Assembly (NCBI RefSeq): GCF_014356525.2
Contig: NC_052510.1
Span: forward strand, 54,424,503 to 54,488,502
Length of the DNA stretch: 64,000 nucleotides
From: Nilaparvata lugens
Taxonomy: Eukaryota; Arthropoda; Insecta; Hemiptera; Delphacidae
Reading direction: 5' to 3'
Shown: positions 1-11,292 of the stretch, in pieces
How the letters are laid out: each line of letters starts with the position of its first letter
Numbering within the stretch: the first letter of the stretch is position 1
Position numbers and translations under genes: made by a program
The notes under the pieces: generated by a model
What the model was told of the DNA's origin: nothing
The model's input: the letters and a program-made list of their open reading frames with translations, nothing else
The model's database searches: none

Positions 1-163
1 TAGACTCTTCATTAACCGAGGATGGTTATAGGTCTATTTTGAAGTCTTCAAGATTTTATTACGTCAAGTTTTCATTTTGCAGTTTTAAAATAGACCCTTG
101 CGAAGCACGGGTTACCTACTAGTAATATATATAGATCGATGGAACAGCCAAGGAAACTAAAGT

Positions 164-382
164 TATAGTGAGGTCCATGTTATAATGGCAGTGGATAAAG
201 ATAGAAGAATAGCGATGCCGATTCTCTGCATTAATTAATTATATTTCTACACTGTCAAAAACATAATTGGCATCGTTGTGGACCTAGAAAAGGATAGTAC
301 CACCGGCTTTGTCGAATGATAGACAATGATAGCAAAACCAAAGTAGATCAAATACTGTCATTATAACGTGGACCTCACTATA
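164..382. mobile_element. MITE with GAGGTCCA-type terminal inverted repeats
   Basis: The left end reads TATAGTGAGGTCCATGTTAT and the right end is its inverted complement, ending in GTGGACCTCACTATA. The arms are about 28 bp and TA dinucleotides lie at both borders, as expected for a Tc1/mariner-type non-autonomous element. No coding potential is seen. The same ends recur at 380-738, in the 15-17 kb array and at 17464. Confidence 0.75.
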
Positions 383-738
383 GGTCCACGTTATAATGGC
401 AGGCAGAAAAACATTGCCGATCCTCTGTCTTGTCAATGCCTTCCGTAGACGGTAGCTGATACAGGTTTATTTATGTAATATTAACTGTTCATCCTCGTTT
501 GAAATAATAATCAATTATGTTTTATTAAGCAAGAAATTATGTTTTTCAATAATTTCGTAATGAATTTTCACAAATGAAATATTTTTTCATTAATTATTGA
601 ATCTACATTTTTGAAAGACGATCTGGCAGCAGAGGAAAGCGAGAATGAGATAACGCTATCAGCTTTGTTGAATGATAGATAAGGATAGAAATACCATTGC
701 TAATCAAACACTGCCGTTATAATGTGGACCTCACTATA
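380..738. mobile_element. Second MITE of the same family, abutting the first
   Basis: This copy starts with TATAGGTCCACGTTATAATG, so a few bases of the terminal repeat are missing, and ends with GTGGACCTCACTATA. It shares its left border with the right border of the preceding copy, so the two were inserted tandemly or one into the other. No open reading frame of note. Confidence 0.65.
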
Positions 739-2158
739 GAATCACGAAAAAATAAGCAATAATGAAATTTGCGCATGCTGATAGCTTCGTTCAATTCCAC
801 GACAGAATCGAATTATGGCCAGGAACGAGTCTGTGGGGAGGAATTTCAAATCGAGCGCAGTGATCGGTCATTAGAAAAGATGCTCTCAACTGCAAAGGCC
901 CGCTGCTCTATAGACCAGAGCATGATGGCAAAATCACTTGAGGGGTTGAGGGAGGATAAACTTCAGAACTTCCCCCACCAGATGCGCCCCCTCCTACTCC
1001 TCAACACGACCAATTCAACGTACTTTTCAAATAAGTATGTTCCTCTGGCGCACTTTGTATAGAGGAAGTAATTTTACGGGATATGAATACATGTTTTTCG
1101 CCACACTTGGATGTAATGAGCTGATTTACGTGCGTCATATGGAGGCCGAAAGTGATTGTTTTCCGACCAGGCCGGTAAAACTTTACGGCCCTAGGGCTGT
1201 AAAATGACCTTGAATAACAGCTGATCGTGTCCGATCTCACAAAAATCATAGAGATAATCTCATAACGACTGTAATAATCTATATAATTATGTATCGTGAA
1301 TCGCGGTATCATGTCTATAATATATTTTATAAATTACTGTTTCATAATTTAATATTTATTATTGTGTTTTTGATATCAAACAATAGAATACGATGATATC
1401 TCCATAGCCTCAACAATATAATGTTGGCTGCATTGTCCATTGTCAGAAAGGTACATATCGCAAGTATTTAAAAGTGAAGAATCAAATTTGAAATCAAAGT
1501 ACAATAATTGTATCAATATTTAAAAGTGAGGTAGAGTAATAATTGTTTCTTTTTTATTATCGAATTCCACTTCTTAATGCAATACAATCAACAATAATAA
1601 TAGGAAAATACAGCAGAGATCTAAAGTTTAAGGTAAGCCTACTGGTGAAACTCAGCATTGACTGAAAAATTCCTAGTAATTTTTTCGTAATTCATTATTA
1701 AAACTTTTAGATAATTTTTCTTCAATATCAAACCATATAGAGAAAACATTAGGCCCACTCAAGATTGAATCTTCGAATGTTTTCTCTATGATTTAACTAT
1801 TTTCAGAGCAATATTTTGTTGTGAAAATGCCGGCAAACCGGCTTCAAGTTTGCCGCTATACACTATATTATAGTAGCCTACATAGTACTGTCCTGACTTA
1901 CAGGCCTCTACAATCAACATATCAAATTAAATTCCCATGTGAAGTTTATCTCATAGGATTTCGAAACAAAGCAATTTATTCAATCAAAGCTGGTACAATA
2001 CCCACTTGTGAAATACAGCTTACTGAAAGCTTCAAATTTGACTAAATGTTAGAGAAAAAGTAACCGTACTCGTGTCACATCCATCACCAATAAGTTGCAC
2101 TCACTAGAGCCCCAGCCCTCAAAATCAAAGAGGTGAAACTTACCATTTCCATCACTCT
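739..2158. other. Non-coding stretch
   Basis: No supported gene. A 97-codon open frame at 769-1062 (+) lies in a locally GC-richer patch but has no recognisable domain, splice context or codon bias. Around 1150-1215 there is a short GC-rich inverted repeat (CCGGTAAAACTTTACGGCCC) typical of a MITE remnant. Confidence 0.4.
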
Positions 2159-2305
2159 TTGTATTTATTGAATACAGTTACATACATGATTGTTGATTAA
2201 TCTTTTACCTTGCGCTAGAAAGAAAATAAAACAAAAAAATTGTATTTATTGAATACAATTACATACATGTTTGTTGAAAGATCATTTATCTTGCGCTAGA
2301 AAAGA
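2159..2305. repeat. Two-copy tandem repeat, unit about 87 bp
   Basis: Two diverged copies, each running from TGTATTTATTGAATACA to CTTGCGCTAGAAA, lie head to tail. No coding potential. Confidence 0.7.
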
Positions 2306-2633
2306 ACATGAAGATAGTGTGAAGTAAAATATTAATGAAATCTATGCTATTGAAATGCTATTGGAATCAGTCAGCTTAATTAAGTAAATAGCTTCAAGGA
2401 GCTCAAGGACAGCTCTCTGCAGTAGCTCTAATAAGTCGAAATTTTCTGCTAGAAATAGAGCTAATGAGATTAACATCGATCAGAATTCATATCATTAGAT
2501 GTCATGAGGAATTCTATTCGTACTGTAGCTATTTAAAAATTTTTGATTGTGTGAGGTATGTTTTCAGAACAATTGATACATGATAAGAAGAACCAATTCA
2601 GAATTATGTTATTTCACAAACGCACACAGATTT

Positions 2634-2780
2634 AAGCAGCGTTTACACCAAAGTTATTGACAAAATGTTTATTTTTGCGTCCTTATAGATTCTATCAGAT
2701 TGAACATAACTTATCATACATATGATGTGCATATGTAATTGTTAAGCTCTGTTTAATCCAATAGAATCTATAAGAACGAA
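2634..2780. repeat. Hairpin MITE fragment, shared with 62504
   Basis: It begins GCGTTTACACCAAAGTTATT, and the same start occurs at 62508. An internal inverted repeat pairs CCTTATAGATTCTAT (about 2680) with ATAGAATCTATAAG (about 2760). It is a dispersed, hairpin-forming repeat. Confidence 0.55.
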
Positions 2781-3247
2781 AAAATCGCAAACCACGAATA
2801 CATGCATTCCTATCTCTATCAGAAGGTTCTGAGTTCTGATGTTTATTTACATACACAGCTAGAAAGTGTGGTTTACATGTCTGCAAATAGACTTGAGTTA
2901 TCTGGAAATAGTATAACGAGATCAAATTAGAAGGGAATGTACAAAGCATGTTTTCCCTTGTTTGTTCCCTTGAAGTACTCATTCGCATCAACAAACTAGA
3001 GTAGTAGGGAAAACATTGAAGGAGACTATTCTTTGCACCTAGAACAATAGGTGGGGAATAACGAGATTGTCTGAGAACCGCAGGGACATTTCCTAGACAG
3101 AGAAGGCTAGAAAATATGACAACAGTTCTCTATACTGAGCTTTCCAGTTGTACAAAAAATGGAAGATATTTGAATAGAGAGAAAAAATCTCACTACCCTT
3201 TTTGAATTATTTAATCACAAGATGTTTCAACATTGATGCCATTTTCA

Positions 3248-3533
3248 AGTGATATGAAGATATCTCTATGAAAAAATCCATTAGAATGATAAAAAATTAA
3301 AACATATTTGGACCAACTAAATCAATAAATCAATTTTTTTGTTATATGTTTTCAATTAGAATTCTGATTTTCTCATTAAAGATTTTCACAAGTGATATGA
3401 AGATATCTCTATGAAAAAATCCATTAGAATGATAAAAACTTGAAACAAATTTGGACCAACTAAATCACTAAATCAAATTTTTTGTTATATGTTTTCAAGT
3501 AGAATTCTGATTTTCTCATTAAAGATTTTCACA
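3248..3533. repeat. Two-copy tandem duplication, unit 143 bp
   Basis: Copies 3248-3390 and 3391-3533 both run from AGTGATATGAAGATATCTCT to TCATTAAAGATTTTCACA with scattered substitutions. The low divergence suggests a fairly recent duplication. Confidence 0.85.
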
Positions 3534-3792
3534 AAATCACGACAAAGCTTGAATTTCTTGAAGTAATTTAAATCCGACTTAACATTGATAAATAAAACTA
3601 CACAGGTGAACCTTTTCAATACACGTAGCTATTGCACTTTGAATTTCGATACCAAACTTTCTTTGAAATATATGATGGATGATGGAACATATTTTTGTAG
3701 TATCTACATTCAACAAAGCTTCTTGGAGTTGTCACAAAATGTATTATTCATTCAATAGAAAAACAAGAAACTATATTTTGTTTTTACACTGC

Positions 3793-3820
3793 TATCATCA
3801 TCATCATCATCATCATCATT
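3793..3820. repeat. (ATC)n microsatellite
   Basis: About nine consecutive ATC/CAT triplets. The 67-codon frame across it (histidine run) is not supported as a gene. Confidence 0.85.
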
Positions 3821-5030
3821 ATCAATTTCCATCAACTGAACGTGGAGAGAGCGAGCTACATTCTGTGAATGGAGCCATATGATTGGTAGTTGACTAGCCT
3901 ATGAGCCCTGTGATTGGCTGTCATTGGGCAGAGCATTCATACCAAAGCTCTACCAATCACTGACATCATACCAATGATTGGTTCATCGAATTGTAAACAG
4001 GAAGTAGTGAAACAGAAGTATGACAACATTTCATTTTATCTTATGTGCCGAAATTTATTTTTTTTTCGAAATTATAACTTTTCCAAGATATAATTTTATT
4101 GGAGCGCTGGATTAACGTTGTGATTTTCTCACGGTATCGGAGTAGTTTCATGATGTCATTCCTCGCATTACTTAATCAAATTCCAATATTTCCTCTATTG
4201 TTTTCCAACGTTCTCCTAGAGTACTTGGAATTGTAGATGCAAAATCATCTTAAAAAATCAGTTGAACGTCCATTCTATTGCTGAGTCTTCTACTTTGATT
4301 GAGGGAATTTTCCTGTATTCTGTCTTTGTTAGTTCTATTCCTTTCTCGTTCTATTGAGGGAAATTATTGTCATCCCCACCACGTCCTTTGTAATTTGGTA
4401 TTTTTTAATGCATAATATTGCCAGCCCTGATACCTATTTTTGAGCCTGATTTGGTCAACTTGGAGACCTAAACAAGAGACCGCTTTTATATTCTGTAGAT
4501 TACAGACATGTTTTCTAAGCTTAATTATTTATTGGCCTGATTGAATAATGTCTTTTCCAGACAGTTTTTTGTTCTCTCCTGGAGACTAAAATTATATAAT
4601 CGGGAATCATGTATTCCATCAGTTTTTAATCGCTTATCTTTTCTTCAATAACTTATTTATGAATTATTTTATTTAATTCAGAGCGGTTGACTGCTGCACT
4701 TTATTATTATTGTAGGCTATGGATTATTGACAGTCGAAAACCCATTTAAGGGTGAGTAATGAATATTTTATAGTATTTAATAAGGGTTATCTTGAAAAAA
4801 ATTATGATCATTTAATAAATAAATAAATTTATTGTTTTTTTTCAACTGATGCTACTACACAGACAATTATTTATTGCGTCGATTTTAGTAATCTGAATTG
4901 GCGTGCACTCTATCCATACCGTAATCTCTGTTTCCTAGTTACAAGTTTTGGGTTCATTCATCATCCAGCTGTCTGTTGGAAGAAGTTATTCCACTACAGA
5001 AATGTCTATAATCATCGGGAATGATTTTTG
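3821..5030. other. Non-coding stretch upstream of the Polinton-like element
   Basis: AT-rich, with frequent stops in all frames. No recognisable gene, RNA or transposon end was found. Confidence 0.4.
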
Positions 5031-5540
5031 CGCAAATCCCCCTCCCCCTCCCCCTTCCCCCTCCCCCTTTAGAGTTTGCGCATGTGCAAACTCCCCCTCT
5101 CCTCCCCCTCTCCCTCTCCTTCTCCCTCTCCCTCTCCTTCTCCCTCTCCCTCTCCCTCTCCTTCTCCCTCTCCCTCTCCTTATCTTATCTCCCCTCTCCC
5201 AGTGAGGACGAGGGGGAGGAAGAGAGAGTGATCTTTCCCTCTCTCAGTGAGGGAAAAAAAATTTCCCTTTTTGGAGGAAAAATTCCCTCTCTCTATAGTG
5301 ACAGATTAAAGTGAATCCGGTTTGCTTTCCACCCGACAGTTTAGAAGAAGAAGAATTTCCAAATTCTAAAATTCCTCTTCTTCTATGTGTGCTGTACAAA
5401 CCTGCGGGCATTGCTTTTTTTTTTTTTGGTCAAGTGTGCTCTCCGAGAATATCTATTAGTAAATTTAGTACGAACAAGCATTCCAAAAATATTTATAGAT
5501 ATTCTCAGACCTATATCACTTGGTGTGCTCAAATCAACAT
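5031..5540 (+). repeat. Left terminal inverted repeat of the Polinton-like element
   Basis: The order is GCGCAAAT tip, CCCCCT runs, a GCGCATGTGCAAAC palindrome, (CCTCTC)n tract, CAGTGAGG block, ATAGTGACAGATTAAAGTGA, then TTTGCTTTCCACCCGACAG and a stretch ending TATATCACTTGG. The same blocks occur in reverse at 12410-13141. Open frames across the CT tract are low-complexity artefacts. Confidence 0.85.
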
Positions 5541-5542
5541 CA

Positions 5543-5863
5543 TCAATATTTGCATTCACTGTGCAGTTCTCTTAGGAAAATTCGATTTCCACTGACATTA
5601 AGTTCCCACGAGCGTGAAAGAAAACTTTTAAGTTTATGCTTGTTTAAGACTAGAGAATACTCATTGGGCAAGTTGATAACCTCTTTAAAGTCTCCTTCAC
5701 TATCAATATCAATTATGTGTATGCAAATTTCACCACTATCAGGAAATGTGACATTGGTTACAGTAAACCAATCGTAAGCCAAATGGTCAAAACCCCAATT
5801 TGCTTGCGGGTCTGCATCAATTGAAAATTCATTAAAGCTTGCGCAATCGAAATAAGCACTCAT
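5543..5863 (-). CDS. Small uncharacterised protein next to the left TIR
   Basis: A 106-codon frame whose stop lies immediately inside the terminal repeat. The protein is non-repetitive, mildly acidic and has no transmembrane segment; it contains the run TNVTFPDSGEICIHIID, consistent with a beta-rich fold. I do not recognise the family. It shares the orientation of the coiled-coil, ATPase and integrase genes and occupies the place where another Polinton-type gene would be expected, which favours a real gene. A 490-bp gap (5864-6357) separates it from the next gene. That gap holds a locally GC-richer region and a duplicated 18-bp motif near 6298-6330, but no further supported gene. Confidence 0.45.
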   Translation of the reverse strand: MSAYFDCASFNEFSIDADPQANWGFDHLAYDWFTVTNVTFPDSGEICIHIIDIDSEGDFKEVINLPNEYSLVLNKHKLKSFLSRSWELNVSGNRIFLRELHSECKY

Positions 5864-6357
5864 TTTATCGTCTTATCAGTTCGAACGTTTCAAAGCAAAT
5901 GACACCTTCTGTTGCTGCAATTCGACGCGTGCTATACTTTCCTTATCTAATGTGATGTTACGTAGTGAAATCCATCGCTCGTGCCAAGGTTATAGAGAGA
6001 GAGAAATGGTGATGCGCTCCTATGTGTTTTTCTCTCACACAAGTAGCAGACTGGTATGCACCCAATTCGGGCCTCCTCGCGCGTTGCTGCTTTTCCTCTG
6101 CTGCAAAAGCCATGTGTGTTGAGTTTGCTCTCCTTTACTTCGTCATCCGTATACGAGCATATGCCTCTTTCCGCGTAGCGGAGCACAGCATTTTACAAAT
6201 GAGGAGTAAAGAGAGAATAGAGAATTCATTCCGTTCTCCACTATGATCGACCGTTCACTACTACTAGCAGTTGAATTGGATGCTACGAAGTCTGCTTTCC
6301 CTCGCCAGCTCTGCTTTCCCTCGCCAGCTATGCTTACAATTAAATTGTTACCGCTCG
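5864..6357. other. Intergenic gap inside the Polinton-like element
   Basis: Contains a tandem duplication of CTCTGCTTTCCCTCGCCAG (about 6290-6330) and no convincing frame. The overlapping short frames at 5947-6246 on both strands lack recognisable features. The missing capsid module may have been lost from about here. Confidence 0.4.
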
Positions 6358-7308
6358 TTATAGATTTTCTTTTGGGGCTAATACAAACCCAGCATATTGA
6401 CCAAGACCCATTTTCGATGTAATCAAATCTCCCACCTGTTCCTCAGTCAAATTATGTTGTTTAGCCTCTATCCAATTCATATTAAAACTAACTTTTGCGT
6501 AATTCCTTACAATATCGTAGGCCATTTTGTAAATGAATAATTTTAAATAATCTATAAAAGCGGGTGAACATTGCAGTCTCATCACAGTATCTTTTTCAGA
6601 ATTTGTAATCAAGGTTGTTAGTTCATCATTAACCTTTTTAACAGCAAGATCCAATTCATCTTTCTTAATAAAATCTTTTAAATCAGTTTTTTGTGCATAT
6701 TGCTCATTAATTTGTTTAATCAGACCATTAACAGCATCCTTTGTAACGAATTGTTTAATCCCATCAAAAATAGTAGCTTTTATTGCGTCTGCCATTCCAG
6801 ATAATCTTTTTTCAAATTCTTCCTTAGTTATATTTTTACTAGTCAATTTCTCCAAAACAGTATCTAAATATTTATTATCAATTACTGACGGTTGTGTTTC
6901 ATTTACTTTAGTAAAAATTTCTGTACTAAGCTGTTTCAGTTTAGTGTTAAGATAGTTTCTGTCCAAGATCTCTAAATTTTTAATTTTATCAGAAATGGCT
7001 TTCAATTTTTCGTCCAAATAAGATTTATCAACCTTATTTTTGTCAATACTAACCAACTGGGTTGAAAAGGTATCTGATAAATTTTTCACTTCTCCTAATG
7101 CACTCTGTAGAGTTTGTGTTCTCTCTATGATAACTTTATCAATATTTGCACTAAAATTCTGTAATGAACTTTTAACAGCTTCACTGATTCCCTGCTGATT
7201 TATTGAATCAATTATAGTCTGTGTTATGACATCAATATTACAGGAAACCTCAGCAGTTGAAGCGGTAGCAGTAGGTGTTTCAATCCGTCCGAATCGATGC
7301 AAGGTCAT
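6358..7308 (-). CDS. Coiled-coil protein of Polinton-like element
   Basis: A 316-residue protein with an N-terminal Met-Thr-Leu-His-Arg-Phe-Gly-Arg signature. A long helical region follows (residues about 25-235) with heptad-like spacing of Leu/Ile/Val and many Lys/Glu, then a compact C-terminal part (about 245-316) containing FIDYLKLFIYKMAYDIVRNY. Proteins with a similar RFGR-like start and coiled-coil body recur in insect Polinton-like elements, where a virion or fibre-type role has been suggested. That role is inference here. Only 7 bp separate it from the acidic protein gene upstream (7316-8284), as in a compact, co-oriented viral cassette. The frame is intact. Confidence 0.7.
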   Translation of the reverse strand: MTLHRFGRIETPTATASTAEVSCNIDVITQTIIDSINQQGISEAVKSSLQNFSANIDKVIIERTQTLQSALGEVKNLSDTFSTQLVSIDKNKVDKSYLDEKLKAISDKIKNLEILDRNYLNTKLKQLSTEIFTKVNETQPSVIDNKYLDTVLEKLTSKNITKEEFEKRLSGMADAIKATIFDGIKQFVTKDAVNGLIKQINEQYAQKTDLKDFIKKDELDLAVKKVNDELTTLITNSEKDTVMRLQCSPAFIDYLKLFIYKMAYDIVRNYAKVSFNMNWIEAKQHNLTEEQVGDLITSKMGLGQYAGFVLAPKENL

Positions 7309-7315
7309 CGTGACA

Positions 7316-8284
7316 CTAAATAATTAGTTTTGCTTCTCTGAGCTCTTCTAGTATAGATGAAATCTCAACATCATGAGCAGAATTCCCAGAAGCTTTTGAG
7401 GAATAGAGTAAATTTAATCTTTCCACTAGTTCATCAAAACTATCAAAGTATTGGTAATTTCTTTCATGAGAAATATTTTTTGCAAAATTCAACAAACCTT
7501 GTCCCTTCTTTTTAACAAGTTTTTTACTGGGAAATAATTTCTGAATCAATTGCGATTTAATTCCATGATTACGTTTAACATAGCCTCTTCGATCTAAATG
7601 TACGCCAGTAAGTAATAAGATACGTTTGTACTTGTCAAGGTCATCATTATTATAAAAATTTCTGTTTGGTCTCGCTTTGAATAATAATTTGATTAATCCG
7701 CGAGTTAATTGAATTCTTTCTTTATCAACATCTATATATCCATTATCAAATATTACCTGTATATCACCGATATAATACTTTTCACTTTGATGTTTGTATG
7801 AAACTCCATAAGTAATTGAATTATTCAACTTTTCGTTATGAAACACTGTTAGGTATTTGCTCAACAAATCATTGATTCTGCTAGCACCAAGTGAACTCCC
7901 ATCATCATCATCATCATCACCACCATCCTCCTCTCCCTCTTCCTCATCTTCATACTCATCATCATCATCATCTTCATTATCAATTTCCATACTCTCTTGT
8001 TCCTCTTTTACTTCTTCCTTTTTAGGTGTAAAATCATGATTAGAATGCAATGTAGATTTGGTTTTTCCCAATTCAATTATAGGTTCAATTAATGGCGAAA
8101 GAGATTTCCTATTGAATTCATCCGTTCGTTTTTCAAAATTAATAAGGCTTTTATGCTTGTCACTAATCACCTTTCGTAATGTCTTAATCGTTTCTATTAA
8201 ATTCTCCTTCCTGTTATTTACTAAGCTATTTACTCTCCTCTTCCTCCCCCTCCTCCTCCTACTCTTATGTGTTTTAGACAACAT
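7316..8284 (-). CDS. Acidic-linker protein conserved in insect Polinton-like elements
   Basis: 322 residues. The N-terminus is strongly basic (RRRRGRKRR around residues 9-17, a nuclear-localisation or DNA-binding type cluster). A helical segment follows, then an extreme Asp/Glu run (about residues 100-130), then a globular C-terminal domain (about 135-322) with YYIGDIQVIFDNGYIDV and, at the very end, the pattern ISSILEELREAKLI. I recognise the C-terminal domain as one that recurs beside integrase and ATPase genes in insect Polinton-type elements. Its biochemical function is unknown to me, though a structural or DNA-packaging role is plausible. The frame is intact. The plus-strand serine-rich frame opposite the acidic run is a shadow. 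Confidence 0.7.
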   Translation of the reverse strand: MLSKTHKSRRRRGRKRRVNSLVNNRKENLIETIKTLRKVISDKHKSLINFEKRTDEFNRKSLSPLIEPIIELGKTKSTLHSNHDFTPKKEEVKEEQESMEIDNEDDDDDEYEDEEEGEEDGGDDDDDDGSSLGASRINDLLSKYLTVFHNEKLNNSITYGVSYKHQSEKYYIGDIQVIFDNGYIDVDKERIQLTRGLIKLLFKARPNRNFYNNDDLDKYKRILLLTGVHLDRRGYVKRNHGIKSQLIQKLFPSKKLVKKKGQGLLNFAKNISHERNYQYFDSFDELVERLNLLYSSKASGNSAHDVEISSILEELREAKLII

Positions 8285-8305
8285 GACTGCACAAAGAATT
8301 ATACT

Positions 8306-9025
8306 CTACTGAGGGGAAAGTATCGTGTCCAGTGAATCCCGATATTTTCCTTCCTTTATAGTACATTCTTTTAAAATTGTAAGAAAGTTATGCGGTTTAC
8401 GATTCCAAACTGTATGACAAAGTTTACTGAAATCTTTATAAGACATATCTCCTCCAACATGATCTCTGTGAATTAATTTGAGACTCAATAAATCCATTTT
8501 AAAAATAATAATCATATTTGCGTTATCTCTAGTGAAATGTTTCTGTGTGGCACCATAACTCTGAATTAAATATGCAGTATCAATATTACGATGACGACCC
8601 ATTGTAAAATATTCTCTAATCTGTGGGACATGGGAAAGTTGCAAGTCATCAAAAATTACCAAGCTATACTCGGGGATTCGGTTTGGATGGGGAATTTGGC
8701 TCACATCATCTTTCATGTGAAAACCAATATTTTTCAAACCTGCAAATACCTTATTTAAAAAAACATATTTTGGTTGATATAAACTTTTGCTAAATAAGTA
8801 AAGGTGCTTAAATTTTAAACCATTTTCAGCAAATACTAAATTAAATAAGAGATTTGTTTTTCCCCCAGCACTGGGAGATATAATTAACATTCTTGCATTG
8901 TGAGGTAGTAGCTCTCCATTTTTACAAAATGCAGGCTTTTCTTTATTTGTAATTAATTTATCAAAGTTAACAATTGGTAATTGGCTCATGATTACAAACG
9001 TAAAGTACGTGATCTGATAAGCCAC
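8306..9025 (-). CDS. A32/FtsK-HerA-type genome-packaging ATPase
   Basis: Up to 239 residues; the second Met (8989, MSQLPIVNFDKL) is the more likely start and would give 227. A Walker A-like loop reads SPSAGGKTNLL (about residues 50-60). Walker B reads YSLVIFDDLQ (Asp126-Asp127). A downstream sensor-like stretch, TAYLIQSYGATQKHFTRDNA, follows. In Polintons and related double-jelly-roll viruses this ATPase drives DNA into the capsid. The frame is intact and 21 bp from the next gene of the cassette. Its survival without visible capsid genes implies recent loss of the capsid module or complementation in trans; both are inference. Confidence 0.85.
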   Translation of the reverse strand: MAYQITYFTFVIMSQLPIVNFDKLITNKEKPAFCKNGELLPHNARMLIISPSAGGKTNLLFNLVFAENGLKFKHLYLFSKSLYQPKYVFLNKVFAGLKNIGFHMKDDVSQIPHPNRIPEYSLVIFDDLQLSHVPQIREYFTMGRHRNIDTAYLIQSYGATQKHFTRDNANMIIIFKMDLLSLKLIHRDHVGGDMSYKDFSKLCHTVWNRKPHNFLTILKECTIKEGKYRDSLDTILSPQ

Positions 9026-9326
9026 TGAAAATTTTTACAATAGTTAGAACAATGACCGAGGGCATGATGACGCTACATGTATAGAGAGGCGTTTCCCAGA
9101 GATTGGAATGCAGAGCAACACTCTCCACCTCCTCTCCTCCTCATCATCAGACAGATTATGGATGTTCAAAAGATTCTTATATTACGAAATGAGAACCAAT
9201 GTTTGATGATGACAAATAATACTTCTAATATATTTTCAACAAATGTACATCATGATATTTACAATAAAATCTTCGATAGATTATTTACAATAAATGTACA
9301 TGTTATTTACAATTGAGTACAAAAGA
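9026..9326. other. Intergenic spacer between ATPase and integrase
   Basis: About 300 bp, AT-rich at its integrase side, with ATTTACAATAAA-like repeats near 9260-9310. Read on either strand, AATAAA-like hexamers here could serve as polyadenylation signals. No gene is supported. Confidence 0.4.
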
Positions 9327-10298
9327 TTATTTTTCATCTAATAATTGATCTTTACTAATATAGCTAGGTTTAGAAAATCCAATCCATTTCACTAACAATC
9401 CTTTTTTATCACGTTTTAATATTTTTTCAATCAAATACACTTGTCTCTCCGTTTCGTTTAATTGCGTTTTTTTAATTTCTTCTGCATAAAACCGACCACT
9501 AATTATTTCACTGTTTAGATCTCTCAGTGAGTAGGTTATAGGTTTGGAAGGAAATATAGAATGAATCACAAAATACTCTGCACTCCAGTTTATGTTATAA
9601 GATTTATCGAAAAATAATCATTTCTTCGAGATTCGCATGATATAGCCTAGCTTAAATTTTGGTTTTGAATTTTTCAATTTATATCGTCTATTGAATGCAG
9701 AATTCAATGACGATAAAACATGTGTACGATCTTTTTTCCCCACATCTTTAGGTTTCATTCTAATTGAACTGTGCACTGTAGCATTATAATTTTGAACTAA
9801 ACTGTCTAGATTGGTTAACCAGTTTTTTGTTCCGTGCTCAGTTAAATATCTATAAATTTTTGCTTTAAGTGTTCTAATCAGCCGTTCAACTATGGAGGCT
9901 TTCTTATCGGTAAAAACATGGTAATGTTTAATACTATATTTATCTAATAATGCTTTAACTTTTGAATTGAAGAATTCTGTTCCCTGATCTGTTTGAAACA
10001 GCTTAATGCTCTTATTTTTAGAAATAATTGGTTGGAGAGCGTTAAATACAGATTGACTTGTCTTGTCTTTTAATGGTACACAATATGCAAATTTTGTAAA
10101 ACAATTAATAACAACTAAGATATATTTATAACCCTTATTAAAACGTGATAAACTTATCATTTCAATAAGGTCTGCTTGAAGGAGATCTTTTTCACTTTTC
10201 AGTTCATACTTGCGAGTGGGATAGTTCACACGCGGCACGCTATGAAGCTCTAAAGCTAGCTTAGATCTAATAATATTCATGATATTTACAACAGACAA
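9327..10298 (-). pseudogene. Retroviral-type integrase with chromodomain-like tail, one stop codon
   Basis: The rve-type catalytic core has candidate catalytic residues Asp43 (QADLIEM), Asp104 (FQTDQGTEFF) and Glu138 (SIVERLIRTLK). This enzyme inserts Polintons into chromosomes. The frame is interrupted by a single TGA at 9618-9620, right after MRISKK. The same frame continues for 97 codons to 9327 and contains a chromodomain-like segment (VYLIEKILKRDKKGLLVKWI), which normally follows the core in Polinton integrases. So this is a nonsense mutation, not a natural terminus. Without the tail the catalytic core is complete but targeting may be lost. Orientation and spacing match the neighbouring cassette. 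A short N-terminal zinc-binding domain is not evident. Confidence 0.85.
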
Positions 10299-10340
10299 AT
10301 CAAATTAGTGGTGTTGGATGATTGTCACGGCACATACTGA

Positions 10341-11267
10341 TCAATCAGTTGAAGTGTTGAGGGTATAATGACCGAAAGGCAGAGTATTCAGACCATCTTC
10401 TGCAATGTATCTTTTATCGTCATAAGGACTCAGACAAATTTTTGCACATTCGAGCTGAAACATACTATGGTTATAGGATCTTAACATACTAAATTTTTCT
10501 ACATGTACACTACGTTCAAACAATGATTTCTTATACAAATTAAAATTAAGTTTTCTACATTTAACCGATGACTTTACTCCTTTTGCTACGCATTTATTTA
10601 CAACCTCGTCATCATTCTCATTACAAACTAAAAAGCTGTAAAGTTTCGATCTAAGACCTATAAATTTAGAGATCGGCCTTGAGCCCGTTTCATCCTTAAA
10701 CTTACCTACAACTTTATTTCTCTCCATGGAAAAGCAAGGGTGGGCAGGTGGATAGTTGGAAGTATCGAAAAGGGTCAAATTTTCTCTAATCAACTGATAC
10801 ACATCTTCGACTTTTAGGTTTAGAAGAAAACTGTCGGTGTCGGTCATACAGAGTTCTAGCCGGTTCCAGGGTACGATTTTTTGTAATTTGCAATAGAAAA
10901 AATCGTACATATGGAATTTACTCAACTCCAGTACACTGAAGCCGGAATAGACAGGTTTGTTCATTTTAAGTTCCAATTTACGAGAGAAAACCGCGATCAC
11001 GTCCGGACTAATTATTTGCCAGCGTTTGCATAACGGATTTGAAATGTACTTGTCTAATCGTTTTTCGTCTGTAATAATTTTAACATTCATATGTTTCCGA
11101 ACTGATTGTATAGTCTTACCAAAACAAAGATTACAACATGCCTTAAAGAAGGATATTTCAAATTTATTTTTCGCGTTCTGTCTATTCCGGATATTGAAGT
11201 CGATGTAGCTTTTCAGCCAGGGAGATTGGGAAAAGCTTATTACGCGATGCACTTTCAATAATTTCAA
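10341..11267 (-). pseudogene. C-terminal fragment of protein-primed DNA polymerase B (Polinton type)
   Basis: 308 codons covering only the palm/thumb end of a family B protein-primed polymerase. Motif B is FFKACCNLCFGKTI (about residues 40-53), motif C is DTDS (residues 143-146), and the GLRSKLYS element follows (about 204-211). The terminal-protein-like N-terminus, the 3'-5' exonuclease and motif A are absent. Similarity to the family ends about five codons upstream of the first Met, where TAA occurs, so the gene was broken there by deletion or recombination. The motif B tract reads FKACCNLCFG where relatives usually have FKLMNNAVFG, so the lineage differs clearly from the polymerase at 19-23 kb. 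Full-length relatives exceed 1000 residues. Confidence 0.85.
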
Positions 11268-11292
11268 ACCGAGCTGAAGGTATTATAATTCT

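Noticed and set aside
769..1062. 97-codon frame in a GC-richer patch
   Set aside because: No domain, no splice context, and the opposite strand is also open in part; not enough to call a gene.
7857..8039. Serine-rich plus-strand frame
   Set aside because: Antisense shadow of the Asp/Glu run in the acidic Polinton protein.
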